From Lineus longissimus (Eukaryota; Nemertea; Pilidiophora; Heteronemertea; Lineidae), in contig NC_088311.1 of the NCBI RefSeq assembly GCF_910592395.1, forward strand, positions 12,338,501 through 12,402,500: 64,000 nucleotides of DNA. Reading direction: 5' to 3'. Positions 42,805-56,200 of the stretch are shown piece after piece; position 1 is the first letter of the stretch, and each line of letters begins with the position of its first letter. The translations under genes were made by a program, and so were the position numbers. The notes under the pieces are model-generated. The model was not told where the DNA came from and did no database searches. It worked only from the letters and a program-made list of their open reading frames with translations.

Positions 42805-44237
42805 AGTTCATAAACAAACCGGCGCTTGCTCAGCGGATTAGTTTCATAGCTTAATTTGGTGTAATGTTTCTGACACTCATCGTGAAAAAAATATTTTTTA
42901 AATATTGTCAGTTGTTTAATTAGAGCCATTGATTGCAACAGTCCAAAACCATCCAAAAACACGTTTTCTTGCAACCGTAGCATCAAATAATCAAACCACC
43001 GAAAAAAACTTAGGTTAGGCTGGAGATATTTGGCAAGCCGTACATGTAACACGAAAACAATGTTTTAAGACAAGAAATCATGCTTGAGTCTCGCATTCAA
43101 ACAAGCAGTGCTCGAGATGAGGGCGCCAAAAACACCAACTTAATATTAGAGAGGCTACCTAAGGACGTGATTTTGGGACGGGTGCAGTCGCTCTAATGCT
43201 ATTCGACGTCGCCATATTGAAAAATAGTCTACGCTGCTACCACATGACAATTGTGACGAGGTCGCGCAGATGGGAGATGGAAGAGTTCTCTTTTGAATAA
43301 TCTTACATTTCTACATCTGTGGGGTCTTTTTTCCATATATCATATTTTTACAGTTTAATTTGTTGAAAACGAATTTTGTAGCTAATTTTTATCGTTCGAA
43401 TAGCCTTTTTGAAAGAGATTTTCGAATTCTTCAAAGAAGTAGTTTTTTGCGCCAAAGACGTCATCAATTACAGATTTGGTCTAACGTACTTGTCGATACT
43501 CTTCAAGAATCGAGCCGAAGTTGCATGAACACCACACTTTATGCGTTTGATTATGACATCATCACTTCTAGCAGCCGATTCATACGCATACAGATAGCTC
43601 CGTGCATGAAAATAGACTGTGACGGGGAGGGGAGGGGAGGGCACTTACCAGGAACTTAAGATAGCAGAGATAATTTTTTTAGGGTAGCTTTCACACAGGT
43701 GAGTTTTTAGCACCACCACCTCTTTAACCTCTCCCGCATCAATGTTGTCTCCTTATATAAGACTAAGATATGAGAGGCGCGCATGCCCAGTGCCATTATT
43801 TCTGCTCCCCTTCCATAAATTTAAAAGCAATATACCTGTCATTAATATTCGTCCGTCATTATTGACCTCACTACGAAAGGCTATTTAAAAGGTTAAATAT
43901 ATGTGGAAGTGAACACCTCTTTTTCATCTCAGTGTCTTGCAAAAGGGATTTTCATTCATAGAGGTCAGATTTGACTGATGTGATGATATCAGCTGAAATT
44001 CTGCGAGGTATTTCTCACAAGCTAAACAACGGCCCCAATTCTTTGAAGCTTTTTATACGATCGACATGTTCCTGGATCTTGCTGCCGTTTAAATGGAAGT
44101 ATGAAGCATTCATAATTTATGATACAAGGTTCGAGTTATGACCAATCATATATATCAACAGCCACGTGATATTACACCACTGCAAGACAACGTACAAAAG
44201 GCACGATATGGCGAATGACTGACCACAACCAGGGAAC
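42805..44237. other. Upstream region of the Ly6-type gene
   Basis: No other gene recognised. The ATG of the secreted protein follows at 44238. No clear TATA box is seen close to it. Confidence 0.35.
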
Positions 44238-47200
44238 ATGTTAACATCACAAGAGTCACAAACTTCTGCCAAAATCGTTCGATGGATATTAGCAACATTA
44301 TCATTCTTTTGTCTGATCAATTCTGGTAAGTACTTAGTTTATTACTTTATCATGAGTCTTGACTGAATACGAACTAGAGACAATAGTTTATTCTCTTCGT
44401 GTAGTGTTCGATAATAGTGACTTCAGAATTACTGAAGGGTCATCCCAGAGAAAATGTTGGCCATGTTCTGCCTTTCTGTGGAATAATATTTCAGGTTAGT
44501 TGAAGGAAAACTTTATCATCTCTTTTCCTCCCCATACATCGGGTAGGAAAATAATAACGTCTCCAACTTTATTCTCATCTCAGCAAGAACGATGGCCTGG
44601 GATGTCAAGAGCATTTAGATGTAAAATGACATGGCTATTGTCTACTCATTGTGCAACGTCTACTGTCAAAACACAAACAACGTACATCAAATCTATAAAT
44701 GTGAACTAAAACCTAGTCGTGATATCTCGATTCTGGAAGGTTCACACCATGACAATACGGCTTTGTACTCAGAGTTTAAATTACATTTTTCCTCTCACTT
44801 CATGGGCATATTCGACTAAAACGTAGCTTTTTTGTACCAGCTATGATAAAATGTGTTCTAATCGATATATATAAAGAAAAAGCATTGCAAGCATTTGATA
44901 GACTCTAACATCAGTGCCGTCATCAAGCTTGAAATTGATATATATTAACGGGTATATGTATACTCAACTTTTCCAGCAATGGAAAGGGGCCTTCCCTCTT
45001 TTCAAGTAATCAATCGGTTCAGTTTATGGAACATTGAAAAATATTCACGAAACACTGCTTAGTTAAGATAAATTATAGTTACTGTCGCCAAGAAAATTAT
45101 CCAGCCTCTTTCGCTTAGGTTTTCATTGGAATGAGGTATGAAAATAGATACCTAGCTGTGAGACATCCAGAATGATTGTTTCACCATAAAAATCCTTAAA
45201 TTCGACTGCTTGGAGTACCACTATATATAGTGAGGCACTAGAAAATATTGAGTTCTTAGTAGAATTCGGTTTTTTGACAAGATTCTGTTCATGCTCAGGC
45301 ATAGATCTTTAAGGTATGAAATAAGAAATTGTTATCATGTTCGCAAATGTGTTCATACTGTCAAAGTAAACATGTATTTGATTTGAACTCTCGAGCCCAA
45401 GTAACAAAAACTCTGACAAACCAGAGTTTGAGAGTGTGCAAATAGATTGTGATAGAAGACACGGCCTATATGGCAAAACAGAAACACTCTTTAACAGCGT
45501 TTTAGGCACAAAATATCAGGTATTTCCTCTGAGCAATTCGCGTTAGATTACAACTAACTCGACAATTAAGGGTTCAACGCTGATTCGCATTCAAACTACT
45601 GCCTTCATTGCATTTTATTCATGAAACTTCAGCAAAATGAATGCTTATTTACTCAAAATATATGGGGGGGGGGGCTCTTCTATTTTGATAATGACTGACA
45701 AACTACCCGAGGTATGGGGAGATTGAATTGCATGGGCTGGGTTTGAATTCTTATGAAACTTTGATGCAATGTTCATTTCCGCAAACAAATGTTCATTTTA
45801 ACATTAACTCAGCACGGTAAATATGTTTCTGGGGTGTTTTGCATCATAATTCTTCCATTTTAATCATGTCTTAGTCTAGCAAATTCCCCGTGACACGGAA
45901 CAGGTTCAACTGCATGGAATGATAGTTTGAATGGCAATGAAAATCGAATGCAATTCGGAAGACAGCATTTCAACGCGGAATCGTCCAATGACAATATATT
46001 ATAACAATATAATCAATGAATATGATATTATGATAGCATACAATATAATAAGACAATTCATGGAACGGTTCGATGACGTCACGTTTATGTCAGCCAATCA
46101 GAGGTAAACATTTTCATCCTGCCTATATAAACCCGAAATCAGCATGATGCTGTAGTTCATCTTATATTAATTGTGTTATAACTTGTTTCATATGCGTATT
46201 TTTTTAAAAGGGAGCTTGCACAATTAACGGGGTTTTATTGGCAAAAACAATTTTTCCCAAGCATTTCATTTTATAAGCATTTTCGTTTTTCTCAGCACAA
46301 TATCTAGACTCTTCAACATACAGAGATTAATAGAAAAAATATTGTTGCCTCAAGAGGCGCATAATATTATAATTTAGTTGCTTGGACAATTTTCAGTTAT
46401 CAACTACAACAAGGAAAAAGGGCCACTTTTAACCCTTACACTCCAAAGTCTTCAACCTTCCCATCCGGAGATATAGGATAAGCATTTTTGTGCCGGAAGG
46501 CCGATTTTCACTTCTCCCGCTGTCAACGTTGACATTCGCGTGACCACTGACGTCATTCTATAGGGCATTTCGCCACAACTAGACACATTTCTGCCAAGGG
46601 GCGGGCGTGGATTCTCGGAATAGAAACCATGCCAAAAGTGTCAGTTTTGATCTTATAAAAGATTACGAATCTAGGTCAGATCAATTTTAGTGCCGGAGGA
46701 AAAGTGCCAAATGGCGTATTTTAATTGGGGTGAATAATTATCTTCAAGACGCATCCCTATAAAATCATAATATTTGCTCAAATCTTCATTGGTATGAAAT
46801 GTAAACATTTGATCAACGGCACAAAAATATTGAAAAACTAAAAAGGTGGCAATATTTTTAGGTTGTGAGAAAAGTTTAAAAAAAAGACATTTGAAGACAT
46901 TTGAAGGCTGGCTTCCAGCCCTGAAACTAAATGAAACAAAAGGATATGTTTTGGTTTGCTCTGTGAGTATATTTCTCACTTGTCTTTTTATCCCCTCCCC
47001 CCTTAAAAAGTACAATACGTGCATAAATTATTTTTCAGTGGCTTATATGCAAGAGATCACATCAAAATTTCAGGGAAATGTTGAATGTCCTTGAAGGGCT
47101 GCTATCATAGTTTATTAACTTAAACGATGTGTTGGAATTATCGTTATGTTGGCTATCGTCTGCTATTGTATAGAAATTAATAGTTCATAACTGGAAAACT

Positions 47201-50200
47201 CTTTCCCGCATACTTTTAACCCTTACACAGTATTATTCATCTAACACTGATGTTATCGAAAAACTGGGATAATGATTTTTCAAATGATATCATCTTATTA
47301 TGTCATGCTCTATGGGGGTGTCGAAATATATTTTCCTCTGTACACACCATGCAACATTTTGCCAACATGGAGTTGCAACCAGGAAGGTTGTAAAAATGTT
47401 TCTAAAATGTTGTCATAGTACACATGCCTTTTAGTGATGACTAGAAATGAATTAAGAAATAATAGCATTACAAGCAGTTGATTGGCTTTCGTATTAATGA
47501 CGTCATCAGCATTAGAGTAACCAGCTAAGCTGGTTGACCTAAAAACAAGCTCATCGATTACATGTTTCATTCTTCGAGGAAAAGGACAGTAGCATAACGC
47601 TAGTCAATTCCTAACGCTAGTCAATTTATTTTAGTCATCAAGTCCTTTAACCATATGCTCGCCGGGAGGTTTCCTTGCGGGATGAACATTAAAGTCCAAG
47701 AAGCTGATTTCTCCGGAATCTCATCAAATAGTTCATGTCTGCATCGATTACGGCAAGATTTACCTTAATGAGATATATAGATTTTCGGAAATTTGATCGC
47801 GCTGATTTTTGGACCCTGTTAAAAAACATTATTTTTTTGTTAATCTACGACGATAATCAAATAGTTATTTAGCGAAAATTCACGTAATGGCTATATTCGT
47901 TTTTACCACTCAGATGTTATACAAATCGTACTTAGGGTATCTATAGTTACATTCTGGAGAGCAATTACACATAGATGGGTAAATAATGACCAAACTTGTT
48001 GTAAAAGAGAAATATACACTTATCTCAGGATATGAAACAAAGCCATTCCCCAAAAAAGCTAAAAAGAACGGAAAACTAAATCAGTTTGAATATCCAAAAA
48101 AATTCAATTATCGACACGTTGTTCGAACATAGTTCAATGATAATTCAAAGTGTCCATCCACAAATTAAAGGAGAAACATTATTTACGAATAAATTGAGTT
48201 CAGTCAACCTGAGGAAGTTGGAAAATTACCTCCTGGAGATCTGACATTGCTGATTGTAGCTTACGTACTGCTAATTTCACATAGGTTCATTACTTGTTTC
48301 GCTAGGTCTTTGGTAAGTTTCTCGATAATTGCTGGTCAAAATGCCATGGTGCTTATATTCACAGTTGCTTTTTTATTGTTTCCTACCTTCAGACTCTTCA
48401 GACATGTTAGAAATGATTTTGTCGAGAGTTCGGTCATATCAGAGTATTTCAATTTATCTGAAAGACCCTGGTCGTATCTACCAATTTATTTATTTATTTG
48501 CATTGTATCATGTAACTACGAATAGGCCTACCTTACAAATGTTTTGAATAATGCTAAGGGCTTTCTGGAGGAAGCACACAGTTTCAGAAAAAGGCCAAAT
48601 TTTCGTAAGATTTGGTTATCGCAAATTTCAACGTGTGATTTTAAAACATAAACTGTAAAGGTGAAATCATAAACTATTACGAACAAACCGAAAGTATCTG
48701 CATCAACGTCATTTAAGTGTACATTGAGTATCAGTGACAAAGATAAGTTATGCATTGGGAAATCTTTTCTTAAAGTCATGGACATTTTTGGGTCCCCAGA
48801 CCAATGTAACAACCCCCCCCCCCCCGTAGTGTCGAGGTGACCCTTGGATATTTCATGATAGTGGAGATTTTGGTTGCATTAAACATGTTAAGGTCGATCT
48901 ATACCCATGCGTGGCGCAAAATTGCCCAACTTCAACTCGTGATACTTCATTGATAACGATGATTCCAAAAAAAATGGTACGGTACGTTACGTATGAAACA
49001 TCCCCCGATCGTATTTCTGGATTACCCAGAAAAATGTCATTTTTGGGAAGGTCAAAAAATCACATTGCTCAATTTCATGTCAACATGCTAAGTCGCGCAT
49101 CGAAGCATAATCTGTTTGAAAGGACGAAGCCATTCCTAGCGCATGTCCGCATAACCGCCGATAATTTAAAATAATTATAATTATAATTATAATATATAAT
49201 TAACAAAGTTTAGCTATTACTCCACATAATTTCTCTACTGCGGAAATTTCGCGGAAATGTACTTGAAAAACCAAAAATCCGCGGTTATAGGGACAATCTC
49301 CAGTTGGTTAACTCCACATTTCCATTTTCAAAATTTGAAAAATGTTTTACAAAAGTGGAGAAAACTTTTGAAACTCTATCATTCACGTCGGTTTGTTTAC
49401 TGTTTGCAACACGAGCCCATTAGAGTGCGTTTCGAAATATTATGCACAAATCAGCCGACAATTGAAAACCAAGGCCTATAATTGCGGTCATATTTCAGGG
49501 TTGCGGTAAGGCATCAATAAAAGTTCCTCGTGCGCTGACTCTGCCTAAAATCGGCGAACAGAGTCTAGGCAATTATGATTCATTATGTTACACTCCAATG
49601 GGTAGCTCGGAATGTGCTTGCCTTGGGCAAACCCCTTGAGTAAAAATCGACCTCAAGAGCTCCTCGGTCACAAATATTGGGGTTGTTCAAGCCAGTCATC
49701 CACATTTGAACGCGAGTTCCGCGTCAGTTATATACATATAGTTCTAAAAGAAAATGTGGTAACTGATTCCGTATTCCTTTACGAAGGTATGTTGGTGACA
49801 ATTGCTAATGACAAATGTTGGCTAAAATCGACCTCTCATTTTTTTGACAATCAGATTAGTTGCGGCTGATGGTTAACGTCGAAACAAAAAGCTACGACAT
49901 TAATATTGAAACTACCAAGGAGTTGAATCGACAATATGTCGAAGTTTCAACCGGATGTAACACAAAGTTGCCACGGTAGCAAATATATCGGGAGGATAAT
50001 AAACGTGAAAAATTGCGGCTGATGACAGTTTTACTTGCACCTTTGAGCCACATGTAAGGCTGCCATATAAAGGACTTGCCTCACAAATACATTTTGTCAA
50101 CTCTTTCATTTTCGAGGTGTAAAGTATGGCCTAGTTCTTTTCCAAAGTACACGTAGTAGCTTCCAGGAAATCAATTTTTTTAACATCCCGCTAGTTATAA

Positions 50201-53200
50201 CCATTCCGACAATATCCAACCACATCAGAGGCATTCAACAGGAACTGCACCGCCGAACTGTAAATAAACCAGCGCTCCAAATGACTTTTTAATTACCATG
50301 AGGAGGACTCATCAACAGATGCACTCCATGACTTCCAGCAAACGGTGGTTGATGCAAAATCTGACCTCAATACATCAGTCGAAGAATAGGACCCATTTTC
50401 CTTATACTCGCTGTCCGGGTTTGGGCGCTTCGGGTGGCATTCCTCGCATGAAAAGGCATAAAAAGGTGACAGCAAGTAAAATGGTTTATTGTCAATTTTA
50501 ATGAAACGTGATCATTGTATACTGTAGCACATTAAAATAAAGACATATCACATTTATCATTTACCAGACAATATTCACCGAATACTCAAGTATCCCTAAA
50601 ATAAATCCACAAAAATAATGAGTCTACTCCCTGAAGGCATTTGCCAATATTATTTGAATTACCATTAGGCCTACTAGTACCCTGATAACATAGGTACGTC
50701 ATCGCCCAAATTCGGTGATAGTGTGCTAGGATTTTACAAAGGACCCGTTCACTGCTGTTTCTATATCATTGAAAATCGAGCACCTTTCATAGCGTAAACC
50801 CATACCGATACATATCTAACACTGGAAGAATTAGTGAAACGCTTTGTTGCATTTTTCTCTATTTATTATTTTGGCACTTGCTAAAATAGTACAATAAATA
50901 AATCCACGTTGTGCAAGTCACTACCACCAATCCCGTTGACGAATTCTATTGCAGTTAACTAACCATTATGCATCAACAGTAAATTAACTTATCGGTAGTG
51001 ATGCAACAGAGGGAAAAAGTTCATCAGCGACCTTCTTGTTCGGGTTGCGAAATATTTTAACATAATTTATTGGTTATTTACAGCTTGCCTGATGACACAT
51101 GCATGTAGCCGAATGGAAAGCATGGATCGAGGACCATAAAAATGACAAGAGCGAACGTTCAGTTGCTACGCAATGATTGAATGGCAAGCACTGTCAAGTG
51201 GCGTCATTATTTATGTTAATTATCGCTGCACAATAATATATTAGAATCTTTACTTTTGTATCTGCGCACTTAAACACTACTGAACGAACCCATGCGCCAT
51301 CATCCTGAAACTGATGGTCTTATACTCCCTTTAAACCTAGACTGGTTAAGATGCAATGGACTACTATACAGCGCTTAGGTAGTTTCCAGCGCTTAGGTAG
51401 GTCCAGGTTCAGGGCTATCACATTGTTGATACAGCGCTTAGGTAGTGTCCATATAAACACCTTCGATTTTTCTTAATCTGCTGCGCAGCAGTTGAACGAT
51501 ATGTTTATTTTTTTACATGTGTCACCAGGAGCGAATTCGGGGGGGGGGCATTTGAAGGCCTTATTTAAATGCCGTCACAAAATATCTAGTATTAGAGCAG
51601 CAGCCCAGAGCATTTTGGTCAAACGAACAAGGTACCAATGTCTGATTACAGCAACATTTGCTGTTTAACCTAACATTTTCAGATATGGATGTCTGCTGGG
51701 GACCCTCTGCTGTCTGTGGGCCCTGGGACCCAAAAATGGGATGGATCAATCATTGGAGATACCACATGAAACCTAATTGAAATGAACAGGGGCATCTCAT
51801 GGAACACTGATTGGATACCGCTAGACAAATTGTCCTCTGCATATGGCCCCACAGACCCCCCCCCCCCCCAAAAGGGTATCCAAGTTTCAAGCTGGATTAA
51901 ACGTTGGAGGTACATGCACCACACAAACTAAGTTAAAATGAACAATTACACTCTACTAAATATAAAATACCAAATACCAGACAAATTGTCTGCTGCACGA
52001 AGTCCGCCAGACACCCCCAAAAAGTTACACTATGGAGGAACATATTAAAAGTACCACATGAAAGTAGGTTTAAATGAACACCTATAATGAGCATGCATGT
52101 TTGGACCATAGCTATCTTATAACTAGGAATATGGAACTAAAAATATAAATCTCCCAAGGAAGTATTATCACACTCTTAAAATTAAGTGGTAAAATAACTA
52201 TTTATTAGTAAATTTTAACTTATGGTGATAGTTGCTGTAACAGTTATTTTAACAATAATGTGAAATAGTTGAAAAAAAACAACTAAGAAAAATAGTAAAA
52301 CTTTAACCAATAATCAGTTATTTTCTACTACTTGAGTTAGTAAATCAGCCAAAATAACTATTTTTCTTAGTGAGCTGAAGATGTTTTGTTTCCTCTGTAT
52401 TTTCTGCCATTTTGGTTGTGGTGGCAATGATGATGATAACAAAGCAGTAGTTTTGTCAACACCTTTAGTCCATTTTATTTCTATCAGATTCTGCTGCGCC
52501 TTTCAAATCCTATGATCAAACCAAGGAGAAATAATTGATAATAATAATATAATAATAATAATAAATACCGGATATCATAGTGCCTCGTACAAGCTAAGCA
52601 TGCTCCAAGGCACTTTACAATGGAGTTAGAAGCAAATATTTGGATTTAAAACAGTTTGATAGTGGTAAAACAGATAGATTAAAAAAAATTGAGTCTCTAA
52701 AACATAGATGGCACATTCTGAATATAAGTCTATGCAGCTACCAACTAAAGGCTTCGCGGAACAAATGGGTTTTAAGTGATTGTCTGAAAGTTGACACAAG
52801 CTCTAAGTCCTTCATGGCATCTGGAATCGCATTAAAAAGTCTTGGTCCACTGACTCGAAATGATCGGTCTCCATTGTACGTTTTGGTCCTTGGGACGATA
52901 AGTCTTGTTTTAGCTGATGATCTTAGTGACCAAGCTGGTGTATAGGACCTTATCATATCACGCAAGTATGAAGGTGCACTGTTGTTAAAAGCTTGAAAAA
53001 CCATAAGGATAATTTTGTATTTGATACGAAACCTCACCGGCAACCAGTGCAGCTGCTCCAAGACCGGAGTAATATGTTCTCTGCGTTTGGTACGCGTGAT
53101 TATTCTGGCAGCCATATCCTGAACAGGTTGGAGTCTGCCAATGGTTGCATCTGGGAGACCATAAAAGAGCGAATTACAATAGTCCAACCTGGATGTAACC

Positions 53201-56200
53201 AAACCATGCACAAGAAAGCGACATGCATCTTCTGTCAAGCATCGACGGATTCTACCCACGTTGCGCAATTGCATATAGCAACATCTTGTAACACTGTTAA
53301 TGTGAGCTTCCATAGACAAGGAACGGTCAAACATAACACCGAGGTTTCGAACGGTAGAGACTGGACTAATTGATACCCCATCTATGCTGAGGCTAAGATC
53401 ATTATCATGGCATTGGTTTTTAGGAGCAAAGAACATGACCTCTGTTTTTTCACTGTTTTGTTTCAAGAGATTAAGATCCATCCATTTTCTGATATCCTCG
53501 AGGCATGTTTCTAGCTGTTTAATAGCAGCAGCATGGTTATCAAGATATTTTTTCTTCAGAAAAATATAAAGTTGAGTGTCATCGGCATAGAAGTGGTAAT
53601 CTAACCCATGCCGCCTTATCAGGTCACCAAGAGGTTTAGTATACATAGTATAAAGCTTTGGACCCAACACTGATCCTTGCGGTACACCAAACTTCAGTGT
53701 TTTCGGTGATGACAAATTACCATTCATATTAACTGATTGGCACCGGTTGTCCAAATATGACATGAACCATTCAAGAGCCGACCCTGTCACATTGTAAACT
53801 ACTCTCAACCGCTCAGCTAGTATGTTATGATCAATGGTATCGAACGCAGCCGATAAGTCCAACATGACTAGTAAAGCAACATCCCCCCTATCAAAGGCAG
53901 TGAGGATGTCTGACTGAACGCGGAGGAGATCAGTTTCTGTGGAATGGCAAGGCGTATAGGCACTCTGAAAGGGTTCACGTAGGTTGTTAACATTTAAGTG
54001 ATCGTCAAGCCGCTTTGACACCACCTTCTCAATTATCTTGGATACAAAACTCAGATTTGATGTGGGCAGTATATTCGCGCATTGAAAACTTTATTTCTCA
54101 GACAGAAAATCTGCATTGGACTTCCTGCCTATGTGACAGTAGATGGTAAGAAAATCAACAACATGTTACAAGTGTTGGCATGGTACATTCTATACATGCA
54201 ATAGGCAAATTCAACATAATGAAGAAATTTTAGTCTGAACCCTTCCCGATATAAACCTCAAGACCATTGCTGCACCTCAAAAACTGTGATGATTGTATCT
54301 GTCATCACCAACAGAACAAAGGGATGTCCAAAATTGCCCAGAAAAAGGCTTGTTTTTGATGTACAGTCTCAATCAAAAGTAAATGTAAACTTGCAATTCT
54401 TAAGCAGGAAATGTTTGAGGGGTACTTTGCACAAGATAGCCGAAAGCCCAAAGGATAGTCATTCATCGTCCTTAACAATGTCTCATGTGTCTTTTCAAGA
54501 CTGGTGCCTGGTGCGTCCAAACATGTACATCTGATGATGTTTCCATCAACCGAGGCCATCTGCATTGATCACTGGTCGAAGGTTATCAAAACAAAAAGCT
54601 GAATAACCTCTTTATGACGGTGTAGATTCGGTCATTAACCCGTAGCCAGCCAACCAGATTGAGCCCTTTGGTCAAGTGCAACCTCAAACAAGACAAACAT
54701 ATTTAAAAGGTTTCAAAAGCAGGAATAATTGAGTTGCTTGAGAAGAAGGAGATACAATACCAATGCTTTCATCAATGTCTGAGTATGTGCACCTGGACAT
54801 CTGGCAAATTGTTTTTGTAGTTTCCTGTGCTTCCAAGAACTGTCTTCTTTAGAGGTGTAAAGTATGTTGTGATACCTAAGCAATCACAATGACCCTTCTC
54901 CTCCTTTGCTACTACTTAGACCTGTGATGACCCAGGTGTTATTTTATCATGTACTGAAGATTTGTTTGGTTGTGCTTCTTTCACTCAATAGTTAAAGCAA
55001 TAATTGTCATACAACAGTTTTGAAATTGCAAACTACACGCATATACAATGAGTGGTGGCCCAGCAAAATTCTAAAGTCTAAGTGTGCTCATGGCATGATA
55101 TGCACATTATCTTTTACTCGCCTCAACAAAGTTGATCTAAAACTAGTTTGCATGACATTTTCTTTATCAATACATAATCACTAATCAGACAAAGCTAGAC
55201 ATAGAAATTGAAAAATACATCTTTTGATACATTTTTTATGAATACTTACAATTTTAACTTTTCTGCAGCAAAAACCCGGTTAGCATTTTCACAAGTCAAG
55301 CTCATGTATCTCTTCACTCACTGATCTGCCACCATTTTGGCTAAAAATGATACTTTCTCGGCGGGCTCATACTGGGGAACTGCAACTAAAAAGGCATAGT
55401 TATTCTTATGATTATTACTAATGATGAAGCATATATTAAAGACCGATATTATTTACCCGACCGTCGGATCTACATTGAAGGAAATCGGTCTTGTTGGCCC
55501 GACCGTCGGATCTCAAGTAAAGGAAATCGGTCCTGTGTACACGACGGTCGGGTGACCAATACTGAAATTCTTCACTCCAGACCCGACGCCGTCGTGTCTC
55601 AAGTGAAGGAATTTGGTACTATTCACCCGGCCGTCCGGCGCAAGTCTGCTGACAAGGTTGCCCAACTCTCCGCTAGGGGCATGGTACTGCCCCTTAGGGG
55701 AAACAATGGCGGCAGATGTAGGTCAAGCGGGCCTGTCGGTTGGACAAAAAATCACCAATTTTGCCCAATTTCAATCAAAATTATATTGTAGTCGGGTCAA
55801 TAGCGCGGGCAATCTTAATCTTGACTCGAGACACGACTGTCGACCAGCAAATACATTATATTGTAGTCGGGTCAATAGTGCAGAAAATCTTCAGTCAAGA
55901 CACGACAGTCGGGCGAATAATAATTTTCTATATTAAATGTAGACATATGTTTATAGTAACAAGACACCGAACAGCCCGCTGGTCAACTCTTGTCCAAAAA
56001 GTCAGAACATGCTGCTCTACGGCACCCTTCTGAATTCTTCGAATCACAATGTATTGCTGCATAGGAGAGACGTCGGAAAACGACAGTAGGCCTACACAGA
56101 CAGGTACATGAAAAGCAGGCAAAATCGGTACACCAACCGCTTCTTATAAATCGTTGTGTTGAGCTATTGAAACCAACGATGCGCCACCTTTGTGTCGTTG

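Larger units (their letters stand above)
44326..52170. other. Intron 1 of the Ly6-type gene, first part
   Basis: No gene was recognised on either strand. It contains poly-G or poly-C tracts (45665, 48812, 51540), an (ATAATT)n tract near 49171-49200, and a MITE-end-like GGTACGGTACGTTACGTAT at about 48977. Confidence 0.5.

Noticed and set aside
52640-52945. Open frames on the plus strand over the LINE and other elements
   Set aside because: They are antisense shadows of the reverse transcriptase reading frame.
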